From: Phaeosaccion multiseriatum
Lineage: Eukaryota > Ochrophyta, other classes
DNA length: 64,000 bases
Direction of reading: 5' to 3'
Assembly: GCA_965112735.1 (NCBI GenBank)
Contig: OZ218954.1
Location: 4,092,001 to 4,156,000 of the forward strand
Positions 1 to 9,311 of the stretch are shown here, piece by piece. The notes under the pieces were generated by a model, which was not told the origin of the DNA, did no database searches, and saw only the letters and a list, made by a program, of their open reading frames with translations. Each line of letters starts with the position of its first letter. The first letter of the stretch is position 1. Position numbers and translations under genes: made by a program.

Positions 1-46
1 AGGCGGCCTCGTTTGGTGTCTGGTGCGAGGCAATCAACGGCAGCTG
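1..46 (-). CDS. Exon fragment of unknown gene (duplicate of 8835-9203), cut by window edge
   Basis: This is the first ~15 codons of the exon that is complete at 8835-9203. A splice acceptor (tcacatag on the minus strand) precedes base 46 and the frame opens QLPLIASHQTPNEAA. The rest of the exon is to the left of the window. The acceptor pairs well with a strong donor (CGG|GTGAGT) near 126-131, just past the TAG stop of the neighbouring Cys-rich gene. It may therefore be a downstream exon or 3'-UTR exon of that gene. The product is unknown. Confidence 0.4.
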
Positions 47-154
47 CTATGTGAGTATGCCTCTCACAGCCGAAGCAAGCGAAAGAATAAGAAGCACACA
101 CCAACCGCTTCTCCGCCCCAATTAACTCACCCGTCTTATTAGCTGGCTGGCTTG

Positions 155-1686
155 CTACTGTATCATGACCACCGTCTCGAAGCCAACTTCCTCTAAGTTC
201 ACCGCCAACCGCACTCCCTCCCCAAATACAATGTCATCATCGTCTTCCCCCGTGTAGGGTAGCACAGTCGGCCCCTCCCAGTAGGAGGCCACTGCCGGCA
301 TCTCGGGGCAGCTCTGTGCAGGCAGGCCGAGCTCCGAGCACTCCTCAGCGGCGTTGCTGTGAGCGGCACGGGAGGGAGAGATTGGTGGGACGGTGAGTTG
401 TAAGACGTCCACAGCGACTCCAAAGGGACCAGGCAGAGGAGAAGGCCGTGCGGAGTGAAGGGAAGCAGGTCGGGGCAGTGAAGGTGAGCGAAGGGGAGAA
501 CCAAACGCAAGAAGAGAATGAAGTAACCAATGAAGGTGAAATTCCCGCGAAGAGCAGGGCCAGTGGGCACGCCCAGAGAGAAAGAGGGAGAGCGCATTCA
601 ACAAGAAAGCCTTTTGCGCGTGCTGAGCGGCATCAGGAGACGATCAGCCCCTCCCCAACCCCCCCGTGTTGTGTGACGGGGACACTGCACTGTGCTCACC
701 ATGCATCCTCTTCCTCCGAGATGCAGCACGACGTGGCAGTCTCGGCACTTAAATATGAGGTGCGCTCCTGCAGAGGATCAGACAAAGAGGTTGAGCGGCG
801 TGCGTGCGTGGCGGCAACAGACAGACACTTCACTCGTCATTCGTAAGCACCCCCCCATCAATGGAGAGAGGCAGGCAGTAAGCAAGCACTTGCGTACTCC
901 AGGCCCGTGCCAGCGAACCGCTTGGCGAAGTATTCTCCTCACCAGCGCTTGGCAGGCCCGTGCGGTTTCGCAAGTCACTCGAGAGTGACCCTGGGCACTG
1001 ATGGAAGAGCAAGAAGCTTCGCCACTGCACATCGCACTCGCGCAGCACGAATCGGAGTCCTGTCTTCCCTCTCCTTGCAGAGACTCGCACAGGTTGATAC
1101 CCTGGGGAGCGGAGCACGAGACGCACGAAAAGCAACAGTCAGTTTCAGGAGGCAGAAGCCAGTACGGGGCGGAAGAGCGAGCACGAGCGAGAGAGCAGAG
1201 CCGCGTATCGGAATTTTGTAACACTCAGCAATGCTTCTTCGTCTCTCTCACCATGCAGCTGTTTGGTCCCCGGCACAAAGCGGTGGACTGATTCAGAAGA
1301 GCTGCGCGATAGCATGCGTAATCGCCCTCACAAGCCACACGTGAAGTCCCGCTGAAGGTGGGAAGGTCACAGCTGTCCTCCCCGCTGCAGACCACGTTAC
1401 AGTTCTCAAACGTCTTGAAGGAGGGCTCGGGGTCCCACACGCTACTGCAGGCATTGGAATCTGCCCCCTCTGCCGTGGGCAGGAAGGGGGCGGAGCAGAC
1501 AAAGCTCCTGTCCTCCGTGGGGTCGCAGGCGCACGTTTCGTACAGGCCACGAATGGTCGCGTCCTCCCGATACGCGTTAGCATCTCCGGTGAAGCGCACG
1601 CACGCCTCTTTGAAGCTGAGGCTGCTGCCTCCCCCGCTGAGAGGGGCAAGGCCGAGCGCTGACAGCCCCAGCTTCAAGCCAATCAT
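155..1686 (-). CDS. Secreted Cys-rich repeat protein (copy 1, 4 exons)
   Basis: Exons read 1686-1252, 1101-943, 767-700 and 356-155 (TAG stop), giving about 287 residues. Junction phases are 0, 0 and 2, and the last junction rebuilds a Cys codon (TG|C). ATG at 1686 is preceded by an in-frame TGA, which fixes the start. The N-terminus (MIGLKLGLSALGLAPLSGGG) is a plausible though weak signal peptide. Exons 1 and 2 contain repeated modules of the form C-x-G-x-x-S/A-C, a spacer, V-x-C-E-x-x-x-A-C (for example CSGEDSC, CEGDYAC, CRGPNSC, CSGEASC, CETARAC), so disulfide-rich extracellular repeats are likely. The C-terminal exon is acidic (GEDDDD). I do not recognise a named family. The stop sits in CAG-TAG-CAA and the frame stays open for eight codons to a strong donor, so a longer isoform is possible. 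Confidence 0.7.
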
Positions 1687-3117
1687 GATTCACACGTAGT
1701 CTGCCCTGGAGCTTAGCGAGAGCGACGTGTGCGGGGGGAGTGGAAGAGACCTGATGGAGGGATGAAAGTGGGAGGGGGGAAGCAAATCAGCACCAACCTC
1801 GATTCCCCTGCGATTCGACAAGGATAGAGGGTCCTCGCGGTCGTGCTACAGAGATAAAAAATAGAAGTACGAGATAGAATGCCAAGATGAACGGGAGCGC
1901 GTATATTGCAGCGAGCTTCCCTGAACTCCCCCTCAGCAGGCGCAAAAACGCAGCGCCTGGCTGCCTGCAAAATAGACTTACCTTTGCCTGCTCCAAGGAT
2001 CTTGGTCGTGCGGGTGAGAGACCTTGTGAGGGGGATAAAGCGCAATGGCAGCTCTGGGGGAGCAGAGCTCGTGTGTGTCGTTAATTTTGTAGTGGTGTTT
2101 TGCTCTTCCCCCCAACAGGCAAGAATTAGCGCGAACTGGTTGTCCAAACTTGCGTCGCCAGCCTGTATTCTCCTCCCCCCTTTTTCCCTTATCATTCTTG
2201 GGGAAAAAATAGGCAAGTGAAAAGGCTATAAGAGCGGTATCGACCTGCACCTTACAGACCCAGTATACACTATCCTTGTCTAAGGTCTACAGCTCTTTGC
2301 GCCCAAAAAATGGCTATTTTCTTCTGCTTGGTTTTGCGCGGTCATATGGGGTGGGAGGGGGGTGGACTTGGTGGGTGGGGGGTTGGGGGATGGAGACCAA
2401 GGGCAATGCAGTGAGAGAAGCACAGAGAGAGAGAGTGAAAGAGGGAGAGGGACAGAGAGTGAGAGGGAGATGGAGAGAGGGAGAAAAAGAGACGGTCTGA
2501 CTGCGAGAAAGAGCAAACCGTAGAGGTGTATGGGGAGAGGAGGCTGTGAATGGGACACACACCGCTTACCAACTCCTGCAGCCCCAGCCAGGGGGGGGGG
2601 CTTAGTCAGGCTCGTCGCGTAGAGAGTCATACTTAGCGGTACATTCTGTAACTGTTGCTTATGTTGCCCTCCAATTTTTTGTGTCTTTACATTGAAAGAA
2701 ATCGATAGGAGATAGCCATTCAACAGGAGACCTACCACTGGGAGCAAGGCTGTGGTAGTGCATGCACTCTCTAAACCCGTTGAGTATTGTCGCGCTTTAG
2801 CACAGGACACGCACCCACGCACGCACCCGCTCACTCACTTCCTCCCTCATTCACGTCCTCAACCATGTGATGAAGCGGGCACTGAGCTCCGACGGCACGC
2901 GATATATGAGAGGGTCTTGCTGGAACTGCAGCAATCGCTTTCCAGGCCGGGGGCAGCCAGCGCAGGAGGGTGCACCACCCGCCCTAGTGAGTTTCTGACT
3001 GACTGCCCTCCCCTCCCCTCTTGGACCCTCACAAGTGCTGCTTGCTCTGTTAGCGCAGTGCTCGATGCAACGAATCTGCGCAAGATGACGGACACAGCGG
3101 CGCGGGTTCCGGCGTAC
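1687..3117. other. Intergenic, no confident gene
   Basis: No gene is supported here, although most of the stretch is conserved in the second copy (12928 onwards). On the plus strand 1906-2220 could encode about 70 residues with one 100-odd bp intron (CGG|GTGAGA to CAACAG|GCA). On the minus strand a perfect donor (AAAG|GTAAGT) sits near 1978-1983. The signals conflict, so neither is called. Bases 2400-2520 are a GA-rich purine tract. Bases 2678-3117 are missing from the second copy. Confidence 0.35.
2400..2520. repeat. GA-rich low-complexity tract
   Basis: An imperfect (GA)n purine tract on the plus strand. The same tract recurs at about 13624-13750 in the second duplication copy with a slightly different length. 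Reading frames in it are simple-sequence artefacts. Confidence 0.8.
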
Positions 3118-3239
3118 GCACACCGCAGACCCTCCGGAGGCCTGACGGTGTACGACGCGGTGGCCAAGGGCATGGAGGAGGTCAACCTCGGCAGCAGGAC
3201 CATCAGCACCAAGCAGTGCCTCTCCTGGTTCAACTTCAG
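3118..3239 (+). pseudogene. Orphan ABC-F ATPase exon fragment (copy 1)
   Basis: The plus-strand frame encodes SGGLTVYDAVAKGMEEVNLG followed by SRTISTKQCLSWFNF, ending at a donor-like AG|GTGGGT. This resembles the segment just before the signature motif of the second ABC domain in EttA-type ABC-F translation factors (V-W/Y-D/E-x-V/I ... SRxYxxxFNFxG). No Walker A, LSGGE signature or Walker B follows in the flanking sequence; the next 100 bp are GGAT-type repeats and then a signal-peptide exon on the other strand. An open frame extends upstream to about 3088, but the similarity starts near 3145. I infer an exon carried along by rearrangement rather than a working gene. Confidence 0.5.
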
Positions 3240-3349
3240 GTGGGTGGGATGGCAGTGAATGGAGGAGGCGGAGGAGGAGGATGGCAGTGGATGGGATGGA
3301 GCGGATGGAGAAAGATGATGGCAGTGGATGGAGGTGGAGGATGGCATTG

Positions 3350-3424
3350 GACCATGAAGTGTGAGTGTGTGACTCTACACGCGTACAAGGCCAGGAGGGC
3401 GGTGCCGAAGAAGGAGAAGCGCAT
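3350..3424 (-). pseudogene. Truncated signal-peptide exon of the P/T-rich family (copy 1)
   Basis: ATG at 3424 opens MRFSFFGTALLALYA, nearly identical to the signal peptides of paralogs A, B and C. The similarity ends there and the frame continues into unrelated CRVTHSHFMV. None of the family's P-T-x-P-A-P or basic exons follows in register. The element shared by the family's upstream regions is present at 3474-3493. This looks like a broken 5' end of another family member. Confidence 0.6.
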
Positions 3425-3473
3425 GTGATGTCGGGGGGTTGCAAAGATATACTTAATACGCGCCGCGCAGCAT

Positions 3474-3493
3474 CTCGAGCAGTTGGGGCTTTG
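3474..3493 (-). promoter_or_regulatory. Family upstream element, variant
   Basis: On the minus strand this reads CAAAGCCCCAACTGCTCGAG, a variant of the element upstream of paralogs A, B and C. It sits about 50 bp upstream of the truncated signal-peptide exon, closer than in the intact genes. Confidence 0.45.
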
Positions 3494-3834
3494 GACTCAC
3501 AGAATTGTTGACTTACTGGAACCTTTTTTCGATCGGAGCTGATTCCAAGGCGGCTCAAGAGTGGCTCAAACTAAGATTCACAAGCGGCTTAAACGGCTGG
3601 TCATTCGTGCCTCAAGTCTCACTCAACTGCGAAAGCACACTTTCATTTTTAGAGAGAGTGATAAAGCTACAATAACCATGGTGGTAGGAGAGGGTCTTGA
3701 TGTCTCACGGGTCGTCCTCTGGAGCAAGGCAACACTTCTACATCAGAGGAATAGACACCAGCTGATGACATGGCCTTCCATTAATAGATACGAGCAATTT
3801 AATCTGTCAATAAAGAGTTTTCGACCTTACCACT

Positions 3835-5500
3835 TCACCACCACTTTCCCTTTCCCTTGCCGCCCTTCTGTGAGTGACAAGCGACAAGAGCGGAGCGAAG
3901 AGAGGGAGGTGCGTGAGTGAAAAGTGGTGAGAGAGATACAGAGAGACGCATGGCAGGCACAACGTACCCTTCCTTTTCCCTTGCCGCCCTTCTGTGAGTG
4001 AAAGCAACAAGAGAGGGAGGTGTGTGAGTAAGACCTGTGAGAATATGACAGAGAGAGGATAGAAGGAAGAGGCGGAACAGACCTTTCTTTTGCGATGCTT
4101 CTTTCCCTTCTTGTTCTGATGATAAAGTGAGAGAGAGTGAAGGAGAAGTAGGAGGTGGGTGAGTGACAATCTAGACACAATCAAGAAAAGCGAGAGGATA
4201 GAAGGAGCGGAACACACCTTTCTCTTGCGATGCTTCTTTCCCTTGGACTTGTCCTTGGAAGAATCCTTGCTGTCCTTGGAGGAATCCTTGCTGTCCGAGA
4301 AATCCTTGCTGACAGATGCTACTGTCCACACAGGCTGAGGCGTGGGCTTTGGAGTGGTTGGGGGAGGGGAGGAAAAAGAGGGGGTTGTGGGGTGAGGGGA
4401 GGAGGAAGGAGCAAAGGTAGAGAGAGAGGCTGAGCAGGATACATGAGGAGGCTGGTCTTCTTCATTTGAAGCAGCACGAGGTGCCTGTGCCACGGGCAAA
4501 GCATGGAGTCTCTCGAGGCAGTGAATGCATACATCATACCTTTGCGGTCCACACAGGCGTGGGAGCGGGAGGGACTGGGGCTGGACAGGCGTAGACGTCA
4601 AGTCCGTGGTAGGTGCCGGGCGCACGGCAGCCACCAGGGGCTCCAACACAGCCGTCGGCGGAGTAGTCATCCTGACACTCGCCAGTGGTGTCGGTAGCAA
4701 AGTTGCACTCCGGACGGTGCGGGTTGAGGCCTCCCTCCCTGCAGCAGACGTAGCAGGAGGACATAGGGGCAGGGGTCGGAGCCACGGGAGGGTCCGTCCA
4801 GGTAGGCTTGGGCGTGGGAGGAGCCCTCCAGATAGGCGCAGGAGTGGGTACGTATGTGGGCGCCTTGGTGGGCTGTTGTCGGAGGAGCGAGAGCCGAAAG
4901 ATTGCAACAGATGCGTGAAGTGGCGCCGCGGGGAGGTGGAGTGGGAGGGGTGAGGAGAAAGTACAGGCCGGGCGAGGTTTAGCGGTAAGCACCAAGACGA
5001 GGTTTCCTTCATTGTAGTCTAGCGGGAATGCGACGAGCATCGGTGCCTCTGAGGAAGTAAATTCTGACCTTGTAGGTGGGTGCCGGAGTAGGGTGCATCG
5101 TCGGGGTGTACGGCGTGTTGTTGATGGGAGAGGGGCGGCCGGAGGGTGGCAAGAGATGCGAGGCACACGTAAAGTGCCGCACGAAGTGGAACGACGAGGG
5201 GAGGAGGAACAGGCAGAGGCAGAGGGGATCTTAAAAGCGGGGGCTTCTGGTCTTGCTTCTTTTACGGTAGCACAGGAAGCACATGGGCCTCTTGGACCAT
5301 TGCTGCCTTACCTTCATGGTAGGTGCGGGGGTAGTCCCCGTCCAGACAGGCGCGGGAGTGGGTCTAGACCAGTACCGGCGCCACGGTGACGACCTCAAAC
5401 TCCTGCGCTCAGGGTCGCGCTCACTCGGCTCGTCGTTGGCGATGGCCTGGTGCATGACCAAGAAGGCCAGCAGGGCGGTCACGAGGAAGGAGAGCCGCAT
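3835..5500 (-). CDS. Secreted P/T-rich, Lys-tailed protein, paralog A (6 exons)
   Basis: Exons are 5500-5312, 4872-4540, 4346-4218, 4115-4083, 3991-3968 and 3867-3835 (TGA); all are phase 0, giving about 246 residues. The N-terminus MRLSFLVTALLAFLVMHQAI is a clear signal peptide, followed by an RSLRSSPWRRYW linker and PTPAPVWTGTTPAPTMK. The 111-residue second exon adds P-T-x-P-A-P repeats and a Cys cluster (SSCYVCCREGG ... CNFATDTTGEC ... GCVGAPGGC). The third exon is SKDSSKDSKDSSKDKSKG-type with a KKHRKRK end. Three micro-exons (33, 24 and 33 nt) encode NKKGKKHRKRK, KGGKGKGR and KGGKGKGKWW. A further P-T exon may end at 5069 (HPTPAPTYK|GTCAGA), but it has no AG acceptor within about 150 bp, so I left it out. 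A cell-surface, wall or mineral-associated role is inference. Confidence 0.75.
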
Positions 5501-5611
5501 GATGCTCATGTGATGACTTTTGACCTTGAGAGGCTTGTGTGTCTTTACAAGGAGTTGTCCCCTGCCTCCCTTAACGCCATGCCGGCCCAAAATTTTGCTT
5601 TAGCGACTCTT

Positions 5612-5631
5612 CTTGGGCAGTTGGCACTTCG
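5612..5631 (-). promoter_or_regulatory. Family upstream element (paralog A)
   Basis: The minus-strand sequence CGAAGTGCCAACTGCCCAAG lies about 112 bp upstream of the ATG at 5500. It differs at two positions from the identical 20-mers upstream of paralogs B and C. Confidence 0.55.
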
Positions 5632-5639
5632 GTGACTGG

Positions 5640-7138
5640 GGGCATTGGGAAATTGGGGCTTGGGTCGATGAGTTTGGGGGGCGGGGAGCAGGGGCTGGGG
5701 CAGCAGCAGGCGCAGCAGCAGCAAAGAGAGTCGCCCCTCTCACCCCCTCCTCCGCCTCGAACGGAGGGGCAGCAGCAGGCGCAGCAGCAGGCAGACCATC
5801 TCAAGGGATTGCTTGGGCTTGGGCTCGGGCTCGGCGGAGGAGGAGAAGGAGGGGTGGAGGAGGGGTAGAGGGGCAGGAGAAGATGGGATGGGGGCTCGTC
5901 CACGCCCCCTTTCCTTCTTGCACCTCATGCAAGTGGTCAAGGTCAGGGTCAGAGTCAGCCGCCGCCGCCACCGCCGCCGCAGCAGCAGCTGACCCCTCAA
6001 TAGCAGCAGCAGCAACAGATGAGTGTTTCTGCAGCAGCTCCAGGGGGGGATGGGAATGGGCATGGTGCCGCCCGAGATGCCACCACCACCACAGCAACAG
6101 GGGAGAGAGCGAGGGAGGGGCATGCAGGAGGTGGTGCTGCTGCGGGAGCGCCGTCCATCGACTTTGGCATTGCCCCCACGCCCGCAGATTGTAGGGGCAA
6201 GGGAGGAGGAGGCATGCAAGGCAAGCAAGGCAAGGCCAAGGGCGACGCAGCAGAGGCGGTGACGGCACCCAACGGGGCTGCTGCCGCTGCAACTGTGGCG
6301 GCCCCGAGGAGGGCCTCCCTCTCGAGCGGAGGCCTCATGATCCCGAGCAAGGCTCTGCTGAGAGCGAAGAGAGCCTCCACGCCTGCTTCTGCGAGTGCCC
6401 CTGCTACCACCACTGCTCCGACGCGTGAGAGAGATTCTTGCGGAGTGGAATTGGGGAGGGGGTGACATCCAGACATCCACGCAGGGGTCCGGGAAGGCGG
6501 AGGGAAGAACGGGGGCGGGTATCGAGGAGGAAGAAGGAAGCGGTATGGCAGAGGGAAGGTGGCACTGTTGCAAAGGTTTGCTTGGGAGGGAGTACGCGAC
6601 GGAAGCCGAGTGGTGGACTGATTGCAGGGAGGGAAGATGCGAAAGAGGTGGGCGGGTGAGCGAGAGAGAGGAAGGGAGGCGTAGAGCGAGGAGAGAGCTG
6701 GGGCCAGAGCGAGTTGGGGCAAGGTGACTGTGAACGACGGAGAGCGAGATGTTGAGAGAACTGAGGGGACGGCACGCGCGGTATTATCGGGGGTGTCTAG
6801 GTGAAAGTTTGCGTCAGTGACAGAATGCGAAGCAAGCGGAGCTCGTCAGCAAGACCTTGTTGTACGTGCATCTCAGAGGGGGAGAGGAAGCGAGGCGGAG
6901 AGCGACGAGGGGACGGGGGCAGAAAGAGACGTGACTGAGGCAGTTTGTGCGAGAGAGAGAGAGAGAGTGACACAGCTGAAGGGAAGGCCCGGGGAACGGT
7001 CGTCGAGCGATAGGGAGGGGAGACGTGAGGAGTGGAAACGACGAAGCAAGGGCTGCGGAACGCCGGAACCACACACACGCACACACACACACGGGGTGCG
7101 AAGCAAGCGCGTGGCAGCAGCTCAATAAGAATATTCAA
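5640..7138. other. Low-complexity region, no confident gene
   Basis: Bases 5690-6030 are dominated by CAG/GGC/CCG triplets, so several frames on both strands are open with Gln-, Pro-, Ala- or Leu-rich translations. None shows a recognisable domain or a consistent set of splice sites. Bases 6500-7060 are purine-rich on the plus strand. A Gln/Pro-rich plus-strand gene cannot be excluded. Confidence 0.4.
7068..7092. repeat. CA microsatellite
   Basis: A short (AC)n tract with occasional G interruptions, just before the hairpin array. Confidence 0.8.
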
Positions 7139-7139
7139 T

Positions 7140-7999
7140 TGACGTCACTGTAGCTCACACTTCTCAGGGAATGTGCCTAATGCACACGCCTCCGCTTCGG
7201 GCCCAGCTGAGACACCCTTCTGTTCTGCACTGCTTCTTCACTCGCGGGGGGGGGGGGGAAGCAGTGCAGCACAGAAGGCTGTGTCAGCTGGGCCCGAAGA
7301 GGAGGCGTGTGTAGTTGACGTCACTGTAGCTCACACTTCTCAGGGAATGTGCCTGGCGTGCGTAGTTGACGTCACTGTAGCTCACACTTCTCAGGCTTCG
7401 CCCCGTGCCTAATGCACACGCCTCCGCTTCGGGCCCAGCTGAGACACCCTTCTGTTCTGCACTGCTTCTTCACTCGCGGGGGGGGGGGAGCAGTGCAGCA
7501 CAGAAGGCTGTGTCAGCTGGGCCCGAAGAGGAGGCGTGTGTAGTTGACGTCACTGTAGCTCACACTTCTCAGGGAATGTGCCTGGCGTGCGTAGTTGACG
7601 TCACTGTAGCTCACACTTCTCAGGCTTCGCCCCGTGCCTAATGCACACGCCTCCGCTTCGGGCCCAGCTGAGACACCCTTCTGTTCTGCACTGCTTCTTC
7701 ACTCGCGGGGGGGGGGGGAAGCAGTGCAGCACAGAAGGCTGTGTCAGCTGGGCCCGAAGAGGAGGCGTGTGTAGTTGACGTCACTGTAGCTCACACTTCT
7801 CAGGGAATGTGCCTGGCGTGCGTAGTTGACGTCACTGCAGCTCACACTTCTCAGGCTTCGCCCCGTGCCTAATGCACACGCCTCCGCTTCGGGCCCAGCT
7901 GAGACACCCTTCTGTTCTGCACTGCTTCTTCACTCGCGGGGGGGGGGGGAAGCAGTGCAGCACAGAAGGCTGTGTCAGCTGGGCCCGAAGCGGAGGGCG
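7140..7999. repeat. Four tandem ~231-bp units, each with a ~54-bp-arm hairpin and TGACGTCA sites
   Basis: Hairpins lie at 7183-7311, 7415-7541, 7644-7771 and 7875-7999. Each left arm begins cacacgcctccgcttcgggc and pairs with a right arm ending gaggcgtgtg (about 49 of 54 positions), around a loop that contains a run of 10-13 G. Between hairpins the sequence gttgacgtcactgtagctca is repeated, giving seven exact TGACGTCA palindromes at 7140, 7316, 7367, 7545, 7596, 7776 and 7827. The right arm of the fourth unit grades into the 3' coding end of the minus-strand gene at 7869-8722. Confidence 0.85.
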
Positions 8000-9203
8000 C
8001 CTTCAAGATGCTGCTGGTGCTGCTGCTGCTGAGTCTAGCCTTCGTTTTGGCGGGGGTGGCGGCCAATGGGCCTGCCGGGCGCGGTGGTGTTGGCGACGTG
8101 GAGGAGGTGCTGCTGCTGCTGCTGCTGCTGCTGATGCGTTGGGCGATGATGGTGTACTCGGTTGTGTTGCATGATCCCCCTCCACCGAAGCTGCGGGTGC
8201 TGCCAAAGCGGGCAAAGGCAGGGAGCCACTGGAGGCCGATCATGGCGGCGCAGGCTGTCTCGATGGCCTCAAGGCAGAGAGTTTGGTTCTCCTTGAGGTT
8301 GGTGGCGTCTTCGTCCGAGGAGGTGTCGCCGTAGGCCGAGTGGAGCTCGCCAGCGTGGAAGATAGTGATGTAGTGGAGGGTGAAGTAGTCGGCGAGGCCC
8401 AGGTCCTTGGCGAGGCGGAGGAGGTGCTGCATCGGTCCGCTCGTGCGGTACACTAAAAGGCGGCCTCCCAAGTACCTGGTGCTGCCAAACTTGCCGCCGA
8501 GTGTGATGCCTTCTCCATCTGACACTTGCGAGTCGATGAGGTTCAGCACCTCGCGGCGCACTGTTTCAGTGTACTTCCCCTTCACCTCTTCCCTCAGCTC
8601 CCTGAGAACATCGCCCGATCCCCCTGCTTCACGCCCTGCGACAGATCGTCGCACAACCAGAGTAGAGTGTTCACGGAGAGCATGGCCCGCAGAGTGGCGA
8701 CGGCGTTGGCGTCATTGAGGGCCTGAACAAGCAAGCAAGACAGGAAGGTGTGTTACTTTTTGGTGGGAGGGGACAGTGTGCGTGTGTGTGTGTGTCATGC
8801 ACGCATAGTGAGTCATAGAGAGTCACAAACCCACCTTTACTCGCTCCATGACGTCGTCCACGAGCGGGTGCCGTTCCTCGTCCGAGAGACAAGCCTGCAG
8901 TGGGCTCCGCGGGTCAGGGTGGGGGTCGGTCAGGGCCGGCCAGGACTTGAAAGGCTGCTGAATCCGAATCGTAGGCGGCACTGCCGCCCCGTCACTTGGC
9001 GGGGCTCTCTCCCCCTCTGACTTGCTATTGTATGCAGCCCAGGAGGTGCGGTGCATCGAAGGCCCGCCTCCTCCTCCCGAGGACGCCTTGTCGTCGCCGC
9101 TGTCGTCTTCCTTATGTGCAGCGGACAAGCCAGCAACTGCTGGCGGTCGTGGCGAGGAGGCGGCCTCGTTTGGTGTCTGGTGCGAGGCAATCAACGGCAG
9201 CTG
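7869..9203 (-). pseudogene. Unknown protein gene with frameshift; C-terminus encoded by hairpin repeat
   Basis: An exon at 9203-8835 (123 codons, phase 0 at both ends, donor AAG|GTGGGT) is followed by an exon starting at 8722 (ALNDANAVATLRAML...). That frame stops after DRAMFSGS near 8600, but the next frame continues at once as VLRELREEVKGKYTETVRRE and stays open for ~240 residues to a TGA at 7869. One extra G in the GGGGG run near 8617 would join them, so this is either a real frameshift or a homopolymer error. The C-terminus is SSSSST-rich and its last ~35 residues come from the fourth hairpin unit. No ATG is seen at the 5' end; it may be a continuation of the upstream Cys-rich gene. I recognise no domain. 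Confidence 0.5.
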
Positions 9204-9311
9204 CTATGTGAGTATGCCTCTCACAGCCGAAGCAAGCGAAAGAATAAGAAGCACACACCAACCGCTTCTCCGCCCCAATTAACTCACCCGTCTTATTAGC
9301 TGGCTGGCTTG

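Larger units (their letters stand above)
1..3834. repeat. Segmental duplication, copy 1
   Basis: This block matches 9158-14633 almost base for base at an initial offset of 9157. It contains the Cys-rich gene, an intergenic stretch, an ABC-F exon fragment, a truncated signal-peptide exon and the 3' end of the P/T-rich gene family. The two copies differ by a 2.1-kb element present only in copy 2 (9945-12049) and by about 440 bp (2678-3117) present only in copy 1. Small in-frame insertions (+3 and +9 nt) separate the Cys-rich first exons. The left edge of the duplication lies outside the window. Confidence 0.9.

Noticed and set aside
5632-6573. Long overlapping Gln/Pro/Ala/Leu-rich frames on both strands
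   Set aside because: CAG/GGC/CCG triplet repeats keep all frames open; no domain, no coherent exon chain.
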